From positions 1-19,991 of the forward strand of contig CATPCN010000701.1 in NCBI GenBank assembly GCA_955652855.1: a stretch of DNA of 19,991 bases, written 5' to 3'. Shown here piece by piece: positions 1-7,746 of the stretch. Numbering within the stretch: position 1 is the stretch's first letter; the number at the start of each line of letters is the position of its first letter. Position numbers and translations under genes: made by a program. The stretch comes from an uncultured Chthoniobacterales bacterium (lineage in GTDB: Bacteria; Verrucomicrobiota; Verrucomicrobiae; Chthoniobacterales; UBA10450). The notes below the pieces were generated by a model that made no database searches, had not been told where the DNA came from, and saw nothing but the letters and a program-made list of their open reading frames with translations.

Positions 1-875
1 ACCTGAGCTCCATAACGGGCGGTTGTGATTATCCGGGATCATGCCGTCGTTTCGAACAATCTTGTGGTTGCTGTCCTATCATCGACTCGCGGAGATCAGC
101 GGATTATTCGCACCGGATTTTTGGAATGAAAAAAGCAGCCTATTCGGAGCCTTCGCCAAACCGAATGGCCTTCGCGGCCAATAGTCGATGGAGCGCAGCA
201 TGCGCGAGAGTCAGTGGGCTCAGCCGGGACCGAAGGATTGATGTAATCCACTATGGCATTGATCAGAAGATCTATTCTCCGGAAAAGCGTCTTGAGGCTC
301 GTGCCGCGCTTGGTCTTCACGCTGATGAGCCTGTTCTCTTCTTTGCCGCGCATGATATTGGTCTGCCGCACAAAGGCAGTCAATACGTGCGCGAAGCTTT
401 GACTCTTTTGCCGGCTAGCACACCAATCCGCCTCTTAACAATGGGCGCGGGACGATTTGAAGCTCTCCCTGGATTCAACCACACAAACTTTGGTCGCGTG
501 GAAAGCGACGGTCTCCAGGCTTTGCTTTATCGAGCAGCGGACGTCTTCATCATCCCATCCCTTGAAGAGGCTTTCGGGCAAACGGCCCTTGAAGCCATTG
601 CGTGCGGCACGATGGTCGCAGGATTCAATTCAGGTGGTATCTCGGATGTCGTGGAAAATAACGTGAATGGCGTGCTGGTAACACGCGGAGACGCACGCGC
701 GCTTTCTGGGGCCATATCACAACTTCTGGAGGACGAGCCCTTAAGAATGCGCTGGAAACTGTCGTGCGAAGATTGGGTGGGCGACCGTTTTTCTTACTCT
801 AGAAATGCGGCCGCCTACGTGGCCCTGTACGAATCTTTGCTTAACATCGATCTTCAACCTGTCTCGAAACCGTGA
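1..875 (+). CDS. Glycosyltransferase family 4 (GT-B), 5' end cut by window
   Basis: C-terminal part of a retaining GT4 enzyme that would add a sugar to the lipid-linked repeat unit at the cytoplasmic face of the membrane. The frame is open from base 3, so the ATG at 126 is internal: codons upstream encode TGGCDYPGSC, then a CGCCP stretch, matching the Cys motif of the GT4 at 2808 (TGGCHYPGEC, then CGNCP). Downstream are the VIHYGID strand that opens the C-terminal lobe and an EX7E nucleotide-sugar motif (EAFGQTALE). The N-terminal lobe lies mostly outside the window. The stop overlaps the next gene as GTGA. The Cys-rich segment is typical of a capsule/O-antigen GT4 subgroup; the donor sugar cannot be told. 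Confidence 0.88.
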   Translation, partial: LSSITGGCDYPGSCRRFEQSCGCCPIIDSRRSADYSHRIFGMKKAAYSEPSPNRMAFAANSRWSAACARVSGLSRDRRIDVIHYGIDQKIYSPEKRLEARAALGLHADEPVLFFAAHDIGLPHKGSQYVREALTLLPASTPIRLLTMGAGRFEALPGFNHTNFGRVESDGLQALLYRAADVFIIPSLEEAFGQTALEAIACGTMVAGFNSGGISDVVENNVNGVLVTRGDARALSGAISQLLEDEPLRMRWKLSCEDWVGDRFSYSRNAAAYVALYESLLNIDLQPVSKP

Positions 876-2131
876 TTGAGAATTCGGGGATGCCGGAAGC
901 AAGACTTAAGATTGCGATCGCGGTTTGGTGCTTTAGGCCAAATACAGGCGGGCTGCAGGCGTACGTGGAGCAACTAAGTACGCAGCTACAAGAGCTGGGT
1001 CATAATGTGATTGTCGTCACGCGTGCCGCTACCCGTGTCCCTCGCGGGAGTGACTATCTCTTATTCAACGAGCAAGAGCGCAATCTTGTGGTCAAAGGAA
1101 TTCGCGTCCGTTTGCTTAGGTTTTCGAGGTTTTGGCTGCCGACCTTGTGGCTTCTTGGGAAATTGGTCAAGAGGCCTCGCTTTGAAAGACTTGCGGTGGC
1201 GCTATATCAGCTTGTGGCCAGGAAGCCCGCGCGTAAAGCATTCGCTGGGTTCGATCTTATCCACCATATAGGCGAAGCATCGCCATTAACCGGCTTCGCC
1301 GCTGCGAAAGCAGCAAGGCATTGGAAAGTGCCGTTTGTTATCTCGCCGACTTGCCATCCTCATCATGTCGGCGACTCACCGTTGGACCTACTTTTATACA
1401 GACAGGCGAACCGCTTGCTGGTCTATACACAATACGAAGCGGAATATCTGAGGCAGAAGGGAATCGGCTGTCCTATCGACGTCGTCGGCAATGGAATCGA
1501 AGATCGATCCGATGGTAACGCTAAGCAGTTCCGAGATAGTACTGGAATTGCGGGGCCGTTTATTTTGTTTATTGGGCGCAAGGATGTTCAAAAGGGCTAT
1601 CTACTTCTCGTCGATGCCTTCAAGATTGTTCGACGTCAACGACCGGAGCTTAATCTTGTTTGCATGGGCCCGGCGGGCTCTGTGCCTGTGACCGAGAACC
1701 TTGAGGGCGTGGCCCAACTCGACTTCACGTCGGATAAGCTGAAGCACGACGCACTGGCGGCCTGCACCTGTCTGTGCGTGCCATCGGAGGGGGAATCTTT
1801 CGGGCTTGTCTACATGGAAGCGGGTAGATACGGAAAGCCGGTAGTCGGTCGCAACGTGCCAGTACTTCAGGAATTACTGGGAGCTAGGGACGCTGCGTTG
1901 TTGCTTGGGAAGCCAGATCCTATCCGGAACGAGGCAACACTTGGACCGGAAGATCTCGCCTACGCGCTGCTCAACTTGGTTACGGATTTTCGAGAGTGCC
2001 GTCGCCTCGGTGAGAATTGTAGGCTGGTGTCGGAGGAATTCATTTGGCCGCGCAGGATTCAACTATCGGAACAGAGTTATTGGCTAACACTCGATCGATA
2101 TAAAAATGGTGAAGACACCCCTGGACCCTAA
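872..2131 (+). CDS. Glycosyltransferase family 4
   Basis: A 419-residue GT-B protein expected to transfer a sugar onto the growing polysaccharide unit. The N-terminal lobe has the glycine-rich acceptor-side loop (FRPNTGGLQAYVEQL) and an SPTCHPHH stretch. The C-terminal lobe starts near GPFILFIGRKDVQKG and carries EX7E at E308-E316 (ESFGLVYME). The GTG start at 872 gives a GTGA overlap with the preceding stop; an ATG at 890 would start directly before the first beta-strand and is a reasonable alternative. Neither has a clear Shine-Dalgarno sequence. The end overlaps the next gene by 26 bases, so the two are probably translationally coupled. Confidence 0.9.
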   Translation: MIENSGMPEARLKIAIAVWCFRPNTGGLQAYVEQLSTQLQELGHNVIVVTRAATRVPRGSDYLLFNEQERNLVVKGIRVRLLRFSRFWLPTLWLLGKLVKRPRFERLAVALYQLVARKPARKAFAGFDLIHHIGEASPLTGFAAAKAARHWKVPFVISPTCHPHHVGDSPLDLLLYRQANRLLVYTQYEAEYLRQKGIGCPIDVVGNGIEDRSDGNAKQFRDSTGIAGPFILFIGRKDVQKGYLLLVDAFKIVRRQRPELNLVCMGPAGSVPVTENLEGVAQLDFTSDKLKHDALAACTCLCVPSEGESFGLVYMEAGRYGKPVVGRNVPVLQELLGARDAALLLGKPDPIRNEATLGPEDLAYALLNLVTDFRECRRLGENCRLVSEEFIWPRRIQLSEQSYWLTLDRYKNGEDTPGP

Positions 2132-2792
2132 TCAGCTGCGAAAGCTCTCGCGCCCGCTTCGCGCTTTAACCTGGCGACTGCCGCTGGAGCTATCTCAGCT
2201 GGCAGCCAGGTTAACGTTCACGCCTATCAGCCGTTGCCATGACACTGGGCTACTGAAGCAATACTTGCCTGATCGCGGTGTGACCTTTGAAGACACGACC
2301 GTAACTTCAGGGCAACGGGAAGTTTTGCTGCGCGCAGTCGAAGCGACGGAGAATCTTGGCCTCCCGATTGTGGAACTTGGAGCGTGGCGTGGCGTCACGA
2401 CCGCCGCGATGGCCGTGGCTACACGGCGGCTTGTGTACGCGGTAGATCCCTACAGCGACGCTTCAGGCAGCGATACCGACCTGTTCATTATGCGTGATCG
2501 CACGCGAGGTCTCGACAATGTGAAGCACGTACGAATGTCTTCCGGCGATGCGGCAAGGACTCTCCAGCATGAAGCTTTTAGCCTGGTGTTCGTCGACGCT
2601 ATTCACGATTATTTAAATACTTGGTTTGATTTCAAGGTGTGGGGCTCACTGCTGACGCCCGGAGGAATGATCGCCTTCCACGACGTCGACGATCATGCGG
2701 GAGCAAATCTTGCTTGCCGTCGTATTTTGAGATCTGGTCGATTCGTCATGTGGGGCTATTGCCCCAACCTGGCCGTATTTCAGCGAAAATGA
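2106..2792 (+). CDS. Class I SAM-dependent methyltransferase (Methyltransf_24-like)
   Basis: A 228-residue protein with a Rossmann-type SAM domain: motif I is VELGAWRGVTTAAM near residue 82, followed by an acidic VYAVDPYSD strand and the family-typical FVDAIHDY, then LLTPGGMIAFHDVDDH. The pattern of acidic and histidine residues matches Methyltransf_24-type enzymes, often found in polysaccharide loci where they probably O-methylate sugars. The first 70 residues are basic and not recognised. The start is the ATG at 2106, inside the end of the previous gene; a GTG lies directly after it. The substrate is not readable from the sequence; a role in sugar decoration is inferred from context. Confidence 0.85.
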   Translation: MVKTPLDPNQLRKLSRPLRALTWRLPLELSQLAARLTFTPISRCHDTGLLKQYLPDRGVTFEDTTVTSGQREVLLRAVEATENLGLPIVELGAWRGVTTAAMAVATRRLVYAVDPYSDASGSDTDLFIMRDRTRGLDNVKHVRMSSGDAARTLQHEAFSLVFVDAIHDYLNTWFDFKVWGSLLTPGGMIAFHDVDDHAGANLACRRILRSGRFVMWGYCPNLAVFQRK

Positions 2793-2807
2793 TTGTGAGC
2801 TCTGGCT

Positions 2808-4028
2808 GTGGTAGCGCATTTTACATCTGAGTTAACTGGAGGAGCAGGCATTGCTGCCCAGCGGTTGCATATTTCTCTGGGCAGAGCCGGGGTAGAAAGC
2901 CGCATTTACTTTGGCACGGGTGAAGCCGTGGATCAGACGACGCTACCGGCTTTTCAGAATCGGACTTTTTTCTGGCGGAATGCTGTCGTCCTCGCGAATC
3001 GTTGGCGCCGCTATCGCGAAGCCAAAAGTGGGTTTGTCAGTAGTCCGCGGTGGGTGCGGAGGACCCCAATAGACAGACTCGGGGCAATGCCCAATCTCGT
3101 GAATCTCCATTGGGTGGCAAAGTGGTTGGACCTGCCAAGCTTTCTTGGCTCGCTCCCTGCCGAGCTACCTCTGGTCTGGTCAATCCACGATTTGATCCCT
3201 GTCACAGGAGGATGTCACTATCCCGGTGAATGCGATCACTTCACTCGTCATTGCGGCAATTGTCCTCAGCTGAAAAGACCTGCTCCTTCTGATGAAACGT
3301 ACCGCTTCTTCGGAATCAAAGAGCGTTGTTATGCAGGACTCAATTTGCACCTGGTTGGAAATAGTGAGTGGACTACCACGCAGATTCGCCGATCCGGATT
3401 AGCAAAGTACGCGAAGTCAGTTCGCACAATTCACCTGGGGCTGGACCCGGAACAATTTCGACCGGTGGATAAACTTGTGGCACGGCGCGCGCTGGGAATA
3501 TCACCCGAGCGGTTCGTCATCGGGTTCGCCTGTTCGGATCTTTCGGAAGAGCGCAAAGGGGGACAGTTGCTGGTTAACGCAGTCCAAGTCCTGCCCGAAC
3601 GGCCTCTGTTGCTGACGTTTGGTGCGGGTCGCTGCGCCGATTCAAACGGCCCGGAGATCTTACGGCTGGGGGTCTTGCAAAGCTCCCAGCTCCAAAGCCT
3701 TTTCTACTCAGCCGTGGATGTTTTCGCTGCGCCGAGTCGAGCGGAGACGTTTGGCAACACTGCGCTCGAAGCAATGGCGTGTGAAACTCCGGTAGTCGCG
3801 TACGCGGCTGGGGGATTGAACGACATAGTAATGAGTGGCGAAACCGGCTTACTGGAGGCGCAGCTCGCAAGCGTTTCGGGTCTGACGCGTATGTTGCAAT
3901 GGATGCACAGTCACCCTTCCGAGCGTCAAACGATGGGTAGAGCTGCTCGCGCCCGTGTGGTCGAACACTTTACTGACGATCTAATGGCGACAAACTATGC
4001 GAACCTATACCGGGAATTGCTAGCCTAG
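2808..4028 (+). CDS. Glycosyltransferase family 4 with Cys-rich insert
   Basis: A 406-residue retaining GT-B enzyme. The N-terminal loop is ELTGGAGIAAQRLH. A conserved block follows (NLHWVAKWL, then WSIHDLIPVTGG), then the CysX5Cys and CysX2Cys segment (CHYPGEC, CGNCP) that may bind a metal or be structural. EX7E is at E313-E321 (ETFGNTALE). GTG at 2808 is chosen because an in-frame TGA lies at 2796 and the first strand (VAHFTSE) begins at once; a CTG at 2802 is the only other option. It is the same subfamily as the truncated GT4 at the left edge, so the locus holds two diverged paralogues separated by two genes. Confidence 0.9.
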   Translation: MVAHFTSELTGGAGIAAQRLHISLGRAGVESRIYFGTGEAVDQTTLPAFQNRTFFWRNAVVLANRWRRYREAKSGFVSSPRWVRRTPIDRLGAMPNLVNLHWVAKWLDLPSFLGSLPAELPLVWSIHDLIPVTGGCHYPGECDHFTRHCGNCPQLKRPAPSDETYRFFGIKERCYAGLNLHLVGNSEWTTTQIRRSGLAKYAKSVRTIHLGLDPEQFRPVDKLVARRALGISPERFVIGFACSDLSEERKGGQLLVNAVQVLPERPLLLTFGAGRCADSNGPEILRLGVLQSSQLQSLFYSAVDVFAAPSRAETFGNTALEAMACETPVVAYAAGGLNDIVMSGETGLLEAQLASVSGLTRMLQWMHSHPSERQTMGRAARARVVEHFTDDLMATNYANLYRELLA

Positions 4029-4070
4029 CGCCTTCACCAATTACCTTCTAGACCCACCGTCGCGAAAATA

Positions 4071-5006
4071 ATGGCAAAAATAAAACGTCGCTTTCTTAGG
4101 ACACAGTTTAGCTATCTCTTCCGCACATATCGGCAAAGGCGATCCTGGCGCCACAAGTTATGGATCCTTGTTGAGGCTTTCACGTTGCTCATCCGATATC
4201 GTCGATTGCAGGTCGATTTGTCTTTCGCTCCGATACCGACCACGATGCACGGGAAAACTTGCGTAGTAATTCTCCTGAGTCACAATCGTCCTCAAAATCT
4301 TTCTATCCTAGTCAGAGGGGCACTACAGACCGGCTTTGTAGACAAAGTGGTCGTTTCTAATAGTAATAAGCAGGTGCGTATCGCCGAGTGGATCGATGAA
4401 GCCGATTCGCGGGTACTCCTTATCGACGAGAATAGACCGACCCAGCCAGGACATCGGTTAGTGCTCGCAAGGGAACACGGAACGAAACACATCGTGGCTA
4501 TCGATGATGATATCTTCCTAAGTCCGAGCCAATGGCACCGGCTATTCGAATGTCTTGTATCAGATGAGGCCGTGCCTCACGGCGTAACGGGCAACATCTA
4601 TCGCCCTGGGACACAGTCCTCAAATGGGAGTCCTTTTCATCATGTCACCGGTGTGGAACGAGATGTCGATGTGCTAATAGGCTCTTATGCGTTTACGTGC
4701 GAGCATCTTGAGAGAGTCTTTGCTCTTGCTGGTGCCATCGGCATTCGTGATGTCTCGCAGGTGAGGAACTATGACGATATTCTACTCTCTTTCGGGGGGG
4801 TAGGGCCTCCACGTATTCATGCGATCAAACCGGCACTGCTCTGCGCTTCAGCATCCCTTTCCGGCGTCGCTTTATGGAAAAGCGATGAACAATTCTGGGA
4901 TGAGCGGGAACGAGTATTTCAGAAGATTCGAACCGCGCGACTGGCACTAGACAGCCCGTGGTCTGAGCGCCCAAAGCAACTCTCACAGGAGGTAGGAGAG
5001 TCTTGA
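4071..5006 (+). CDS. GT-A fold glycosyltransferase (GT2/GT64-like)
   Basis: A 311-residue protein with a basic 60-residue N-terminal region holding a possible membrane-associating segment (KLWILVEAFTLLIRY). A GT-A domain follows, starting at CVVILLSHNRPQNL. The metal/nucleotide-sugar motif is IDDDIF (D145-D147), and a second acidic patch (NYDDILLSFGG) could hold the catalytic base. The arrangement resembles GT64-type (exostosin C-domain) and GT2 enzymes; I cannot separate these without a search. It is preceded by a 42-base gap with no obvious ribosome-binding site and overlaps the next gene as TTGA. It probably adds one sugar of the repeat unit. Confidence 0.75.
   Translation: MAKIKRRFLRTQFSYLFRTYRQRRSWRHKLWILVEAFTLLIRYRRLQVDLSFAPIPTTMHGKTCVVILLSHNRPQNLSILVRGALQTGFVDKVVVSNSNKQVRIAEWIDEADSRVLLIDENRPTQPGHRLVLAREHGTKHIVAIDDDIFLSPSQWHRLFECLVSDEAVPHGVTGNIYRPGTQSSNGSPFHHVTGVERDVDVLIGSYAFTCEHLERVFALAGAIGIRDVSQVRNYDDILLSFGGVGPPRIHAIKPALLCASASLSGVALWKSDEQFWDERERVFQKIRTARLALDSPWSERPKQLSQEVGES
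4986..5000 (+). promoter_or_regulatory. Ribosome-binding site for the TTG start at 5003
   Basis: AGGAGG at 4987-4992, followed by a second purine run (TAGGAGAG), lies within 10 bases of TTG at 5003. It is one of only two strong Shine-Dalgarno sequences seen here, and both precede TTG starts. It supports the TTGA-overlap start over any later ATG. Confidence 0.7.
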
Positions 5007-5947
5007 ACACGCCATTCAGATGTAGAGTCGTCTCGCAACAGTTCAAAGCTGACACATGGGATGATTTTCAACTGGACGATATACTGTATTCCCCGCGCGT
5101 GCCGCTTGATACGGCCGATGCTCTGCTCGTGCTCTATGATCCCAGCGAGGAACTCCTCGCCTTCACGGGCCCGAAGCTCTGGTTTACAATAGAGCCTTCC
5201 TGGCATCATCACTTTCACTCGCATCGGGTCGGTCGCCGACTCATTCGTGAGCTCGAGATTTCTGAGCGGGCGTTTTACGGCCACCCGCTACTCAGCAACC
5301 GTGTTCCTCACCCCACATTCCGTCGCGAGTTGACAACGGCCAGGATGCCGGCGCCAAAACGCGCTGCTATTGCGTGCGTCAGCAATTTTGGGGGTCGAAT
5401 GTGGTTTTTGAAGCAGCGTTTCAGCCTTCGCAATCGGTTTGTTCTCTCTCCGCTTGTAGAGCTCTACGGCAGCCTGCTTTCGTGGAAACGGTTTCGGCAT
5501 TTTCCAGCTATTTGGCGCTCTGGTCCGCCTGCGAACTACCGAGGACAACCTACTCTTAGCCATGAGTTTTTCGACGACCCGTACCTTGAGTTTTTGTCTA
5601 CCTTCAAAGTAGCCGCGTGTCTCGAAAACTGTGTAGAGCCTCATTATTTTACTGAAAAATTCGTCAATGCAGTGCGTGCTGGCTGCATTCCCATTTATCA
5701 CGCTCATCCCACGGTTCGTGACAGATTCCTGCGCAACGCAAAGTGGGTGGAACCAGCTGATTTCGGTTTTTCGCCTCGTCGCACGATAGAATATGCCTTG
5801 GCCCAAGATCAGTCAGAATTCCGGCGTGCTAATGATGCATGGCTTGAATCCGGTATACTCGCAGATACCGATAATCAAAAAATGCTTCCGCTGCTGCACC
5901 GAATTATCAGATCAAAGATCAAGAACAATTCCACGGCTAAATACTAG
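5003..5947 (+). CDS. GT10 (alpha-1,3-fucosyltransferase)-like glycosyltransferase
   Basis: A 314-residue protein whose C-terminal half carries the GT10 signature: FLSTFKVAACLEN followed by YFTEKFVNAVRAGCIPIY (about residues 200-233), matching the FEN-x-TEK-x-A-xx-G-x-x-P-x-Y pattern of bacterial and eukaryotic fucosyltransferases. The N-terminal half is diverged, as usual for the family, and no signal peptide or membrane segment is seen. The TTG start is supported by a strong AGGAGG. If it is a true GT10 it transfers fucose from GDP-fucose; no GDP-fucose synthesis gene is in the window, so the donor must be made elsewhere. A different deoxysugar donor is possible. Confidence 0.75.
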   Translation: MNTPFRCRVVSQQFKADTWDDFQLDDILYSPRVPLDTADALLVLYDPSEELLAFTGPKLWFTIEPSWHHHFHSHRVGRRLIRELEISERAFYGHPLLSNRVPHPTFRRELTTARMPAPKRAAIACVSNFGGRMWFLKQRFSLRNRFVLSPLVELYGSLLSWKRFRHFPAIWRSGPPANYRGQPTLSHEFFDDPYLEFLSTFKVAACLENCVEPHYFTEKFVNAVRAGCIPIYHAHPTVRDRFLRNAKWVEPADFGFSPRRTIEYALAQDQSEFRRANDAWLESGILADTDNQKMLPLLHRIIRSKIKNNSTAKY

Positions 5948-5963
5948 GCGTGCATTTTTTGAA

Positions 5964-6800
5964 ATGACGGATTCTGAAAATCGACGAATTGAAATCGCTG
6001 CTTGTTGCCGGGATGCCGATTCAATTCCCAAGGTTGCCTCGGCGGGTTCAGTCGAGAAGGGGACCGATGGCACGATTGTCCAGACCATGCATAATGGGAT
6101 CAAGGTCTTGGCGGACACCTATTACAACCAGTTCAATACGGAGATTGTGAAACGTTTGCGTGGACATCACGAGCCACAAGAGGAAAAAGCGTTTCATGAA
6201 GTGTTAAAGCGAATAGGAGATGGAGGAGTAATGATTGAATTGGGAGCTTATTGGGGCTACTATTCTCTCTGGTTTCACAAAACCATTGCGTGGGCCATCA
6301 ATTATCTGATTGAACCCGTTGCCGATAATCTGATAGTCGGCCAACGGAACTTCCAATTAAATGGATTCAAGGGACATTTTAGCCGCGCCCTAATCGGCAA
6401 AGAGGAAAACCTCAAGGATGACCCTCCAATAATAACCATTGATGGATTTGTTCAGCGCGAGGCATTGGAACGGATCGCAATATTGCATGCGGACATTCAA
6501 GGCCATGAATACGAGATGTTGCTTGGAGCGACAGATTCCGTTCAGAAACGGCGGTTCGAATTTGTCTTTATCTCTTCCCACGGCTTTAGGGTTCATGCCC
6601 GATGCCTCGGATTTCTGCGCAAATACGGCTACCGCATCATTTGCGAGCACACCCCCGGTGAAAGCTACGCTGTCGACGGGTTTATAGCGGCCACGGTGGA
6701 TAGAGAGATGGGCTCAGTGAGAATCAGCAGAAGATACGGGGGCTTTCGGGAATGGGTGAAGTCATTTGGTTGCAGGGTGATGTCGCATTTGCCTTTCTAA
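5964..6800 (+). CDS. FkbM family methyltransferase
   Basis: A 278-residue SAM-dependent methyltransferase. SAM-binding motif I is MIELGAYWGYYSLWF (residues 90-104), followed by the FkbM-typical IEPVADNLIVGQRNFQLNG and ILHADIQGHEYEMLLGA (173-189). FkbM enzymes O-methylate hydroxyl groups on sugars or macrolides; here a methyl ether on the polysaccharide is the likely product. The ATG at 5964 is chosen: an open frame continues back to an ATG at 5793, but that part lies inside the GT10-like gene and has no domain. The gene is visibly more AT-rich than its right-hand neighbours, which may mark separate acquisition. Confidence 0.85.
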   Translation: MTDSENRRIEIAACCRDADSIPKVASAGSVEKGTDGTIVQTMHNGIKVLADTYYNQFNTEIVKRLRGHHEPQEEKAFHEVLKRIGDGGVMIELGAYWGYYSLWFHKTIAWAINYLIEPVADNLIVGQRNFQLNGFKGHFSRALIGKEENLKDDPPIITIDGFVQREALERIAILHADIQGHEYEMLLGATDSVQKRRFEFVFISSHGFRVHARCLGFLRKYGYRIICEHTPGESYAVDGFIAATVDREMGSVRISRRYGGFREWVKSFGCRVMSHLPF

Positions 6801-6865
6801 ATGCGAGTAAGCTGTTTCCGGGAAAAAAACCTTCGCACCTTATTTCTATTGAAACCACCACACAT

Positions 6866-7723
6866 ATGACCTGCTCGGTCATGATCACCACCAGGAACCG
6901 CGCGCCGGACCTGCGCCGGACCTGTCAGATTGTCTCCCGGCTCAATCCGGCTCCATTCGAAATCCTGATCACTGCCGATGGCTGCACGGATGACACCGCG
7001 GAAGTGGTGAAGACGGAATTGCCAAAGGCGAAGTTAATTGTGAACGAGTCAGGCAAGGGTTCAGTGGTTTCGCGCGACCATATGATGCGCGAAGCGCAAG
7101 GGGATCTGGTGCTGGCCTTGGACGATGACAGTTATCCTGAAGAGAGAGATTGTTTACGTACTTTGTCGGATCTATTTTCGAAGAACGCGCGCGTTGCGAT
7201 TGCTACGTTCCCTCAGCGAACAGATGAATATCCAAACACGCTCGCGCGGAATGACTTTGGCCCTGACCGCCTGGTACGCTCCTTCGCAAATTCCGGCGCA
7301 TGTCTACGGGTTTCGACCTACCGATCATTGCCGGGATTCGAGCCAATGTTTTTCCACATGTATGAAGAGCCAGACTACGCTCTACAGTGCATAGCCAACG
7401 GCTGGGATGTGCTCTATTTTCCACGTATAGTAATTCGCCATCATTACACCGGAAAGGAGCGCAGTGAATTACGCAATCATCATCGGCATGCTCGTAATGA
7501 AATGTGGAGTGCGCTGATGCGTTGCCCGTTTCCGTTCGCGGTCGCAATTGCGACATGGCGAATTTCTTCCCAGTTCGGGTATGCGTGCAAACGGGGCTGG
7601 TCGTGGATTATCCGGGAACCATTATGGTGGTTGGAGGCGGCCACGGGACTGCCGGCGGCTCTTCGAAAACGTCGGCCCATATCGTGGAGCGGCTACAAAC
7701 GTTGGCTAAAGTTAGGGGATTGA
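6866..7723 (+). CDS. Glycosyltransferase family 2
   Basis: A 285-residue inverting GT-A enzyme. It starts directly with the nucleotide-binding strand (TCSVMITTRNRAPDL), then ADGCTDDT (37-44) and the DXD-type metal motif LALDDDSY (DDD at 86-88); the acceptor-side segment includes FHMYEEPDYALQ, whose acidic residues are candidates for the catalytic base. The C-terminal 70 residues are basic and Trp-rich, suggesting membrane attachment. The ATG at 6866 is preferred because it precedes the first strand as in other GT2 proteins; an in-frame ATG at 6752 inside the FkbM gene would add 38 residues with no recognisable domain. Confidence 0.85.
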   Translation: MTCSVMITTRNRAPDLRRTCQIVSRLNPAPFEILITADGCTDDTAEVVKTELPKAKLIVNESGKGSVVSRDHMMREAQGDLVLALDDDSYPEERDCLRTLSDLFSKNARVAIATFPQRTDEYPNTLARNDFGPDRLVRSFANSGACLRVSTYRSLPGFEPMFFHMYEEPDYALQCIANGWDVLYFPRIVIRHHYTGKERSELRNHHRHARNEMWSALMRCPFPFAVAIATWRISSQFGYACKRGWSWIIREPLWWLEAATGLPAALRKRRPISWSGYKRWLKLGD

Positions 7724-7730
7724 TTACGCG

Positions 7731-7737
7731 AAGGAGG
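7731..7737 (+). promoter_or_regulatory. Ribosome-binding site for the TTG start at 7747
   Basis: AAGGAGG lies 9 bases before TTG at 7747. It fixes the start of the following GT4 gene, whose first strand (WICCQLG) begins six codons in, and it contrasts with the lack of such a site before most ATG starts here. Confidence 0.75.
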
Positions 7738-7746
7738 GACTATTAA

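Noticed and set aside
126..875. A 249-residue gene starting at ATG 126
   Set aside because: The same frame is open to the window edge and encodes the family's conserved Cys motif upstream of 126, so this ATG is internal.
5793..5963. N-terminal extension of the FkbM methyltransferase
   Set aside because: It overlaps the end of the GT10-like gene in another frame and encodes no recognisable segment.
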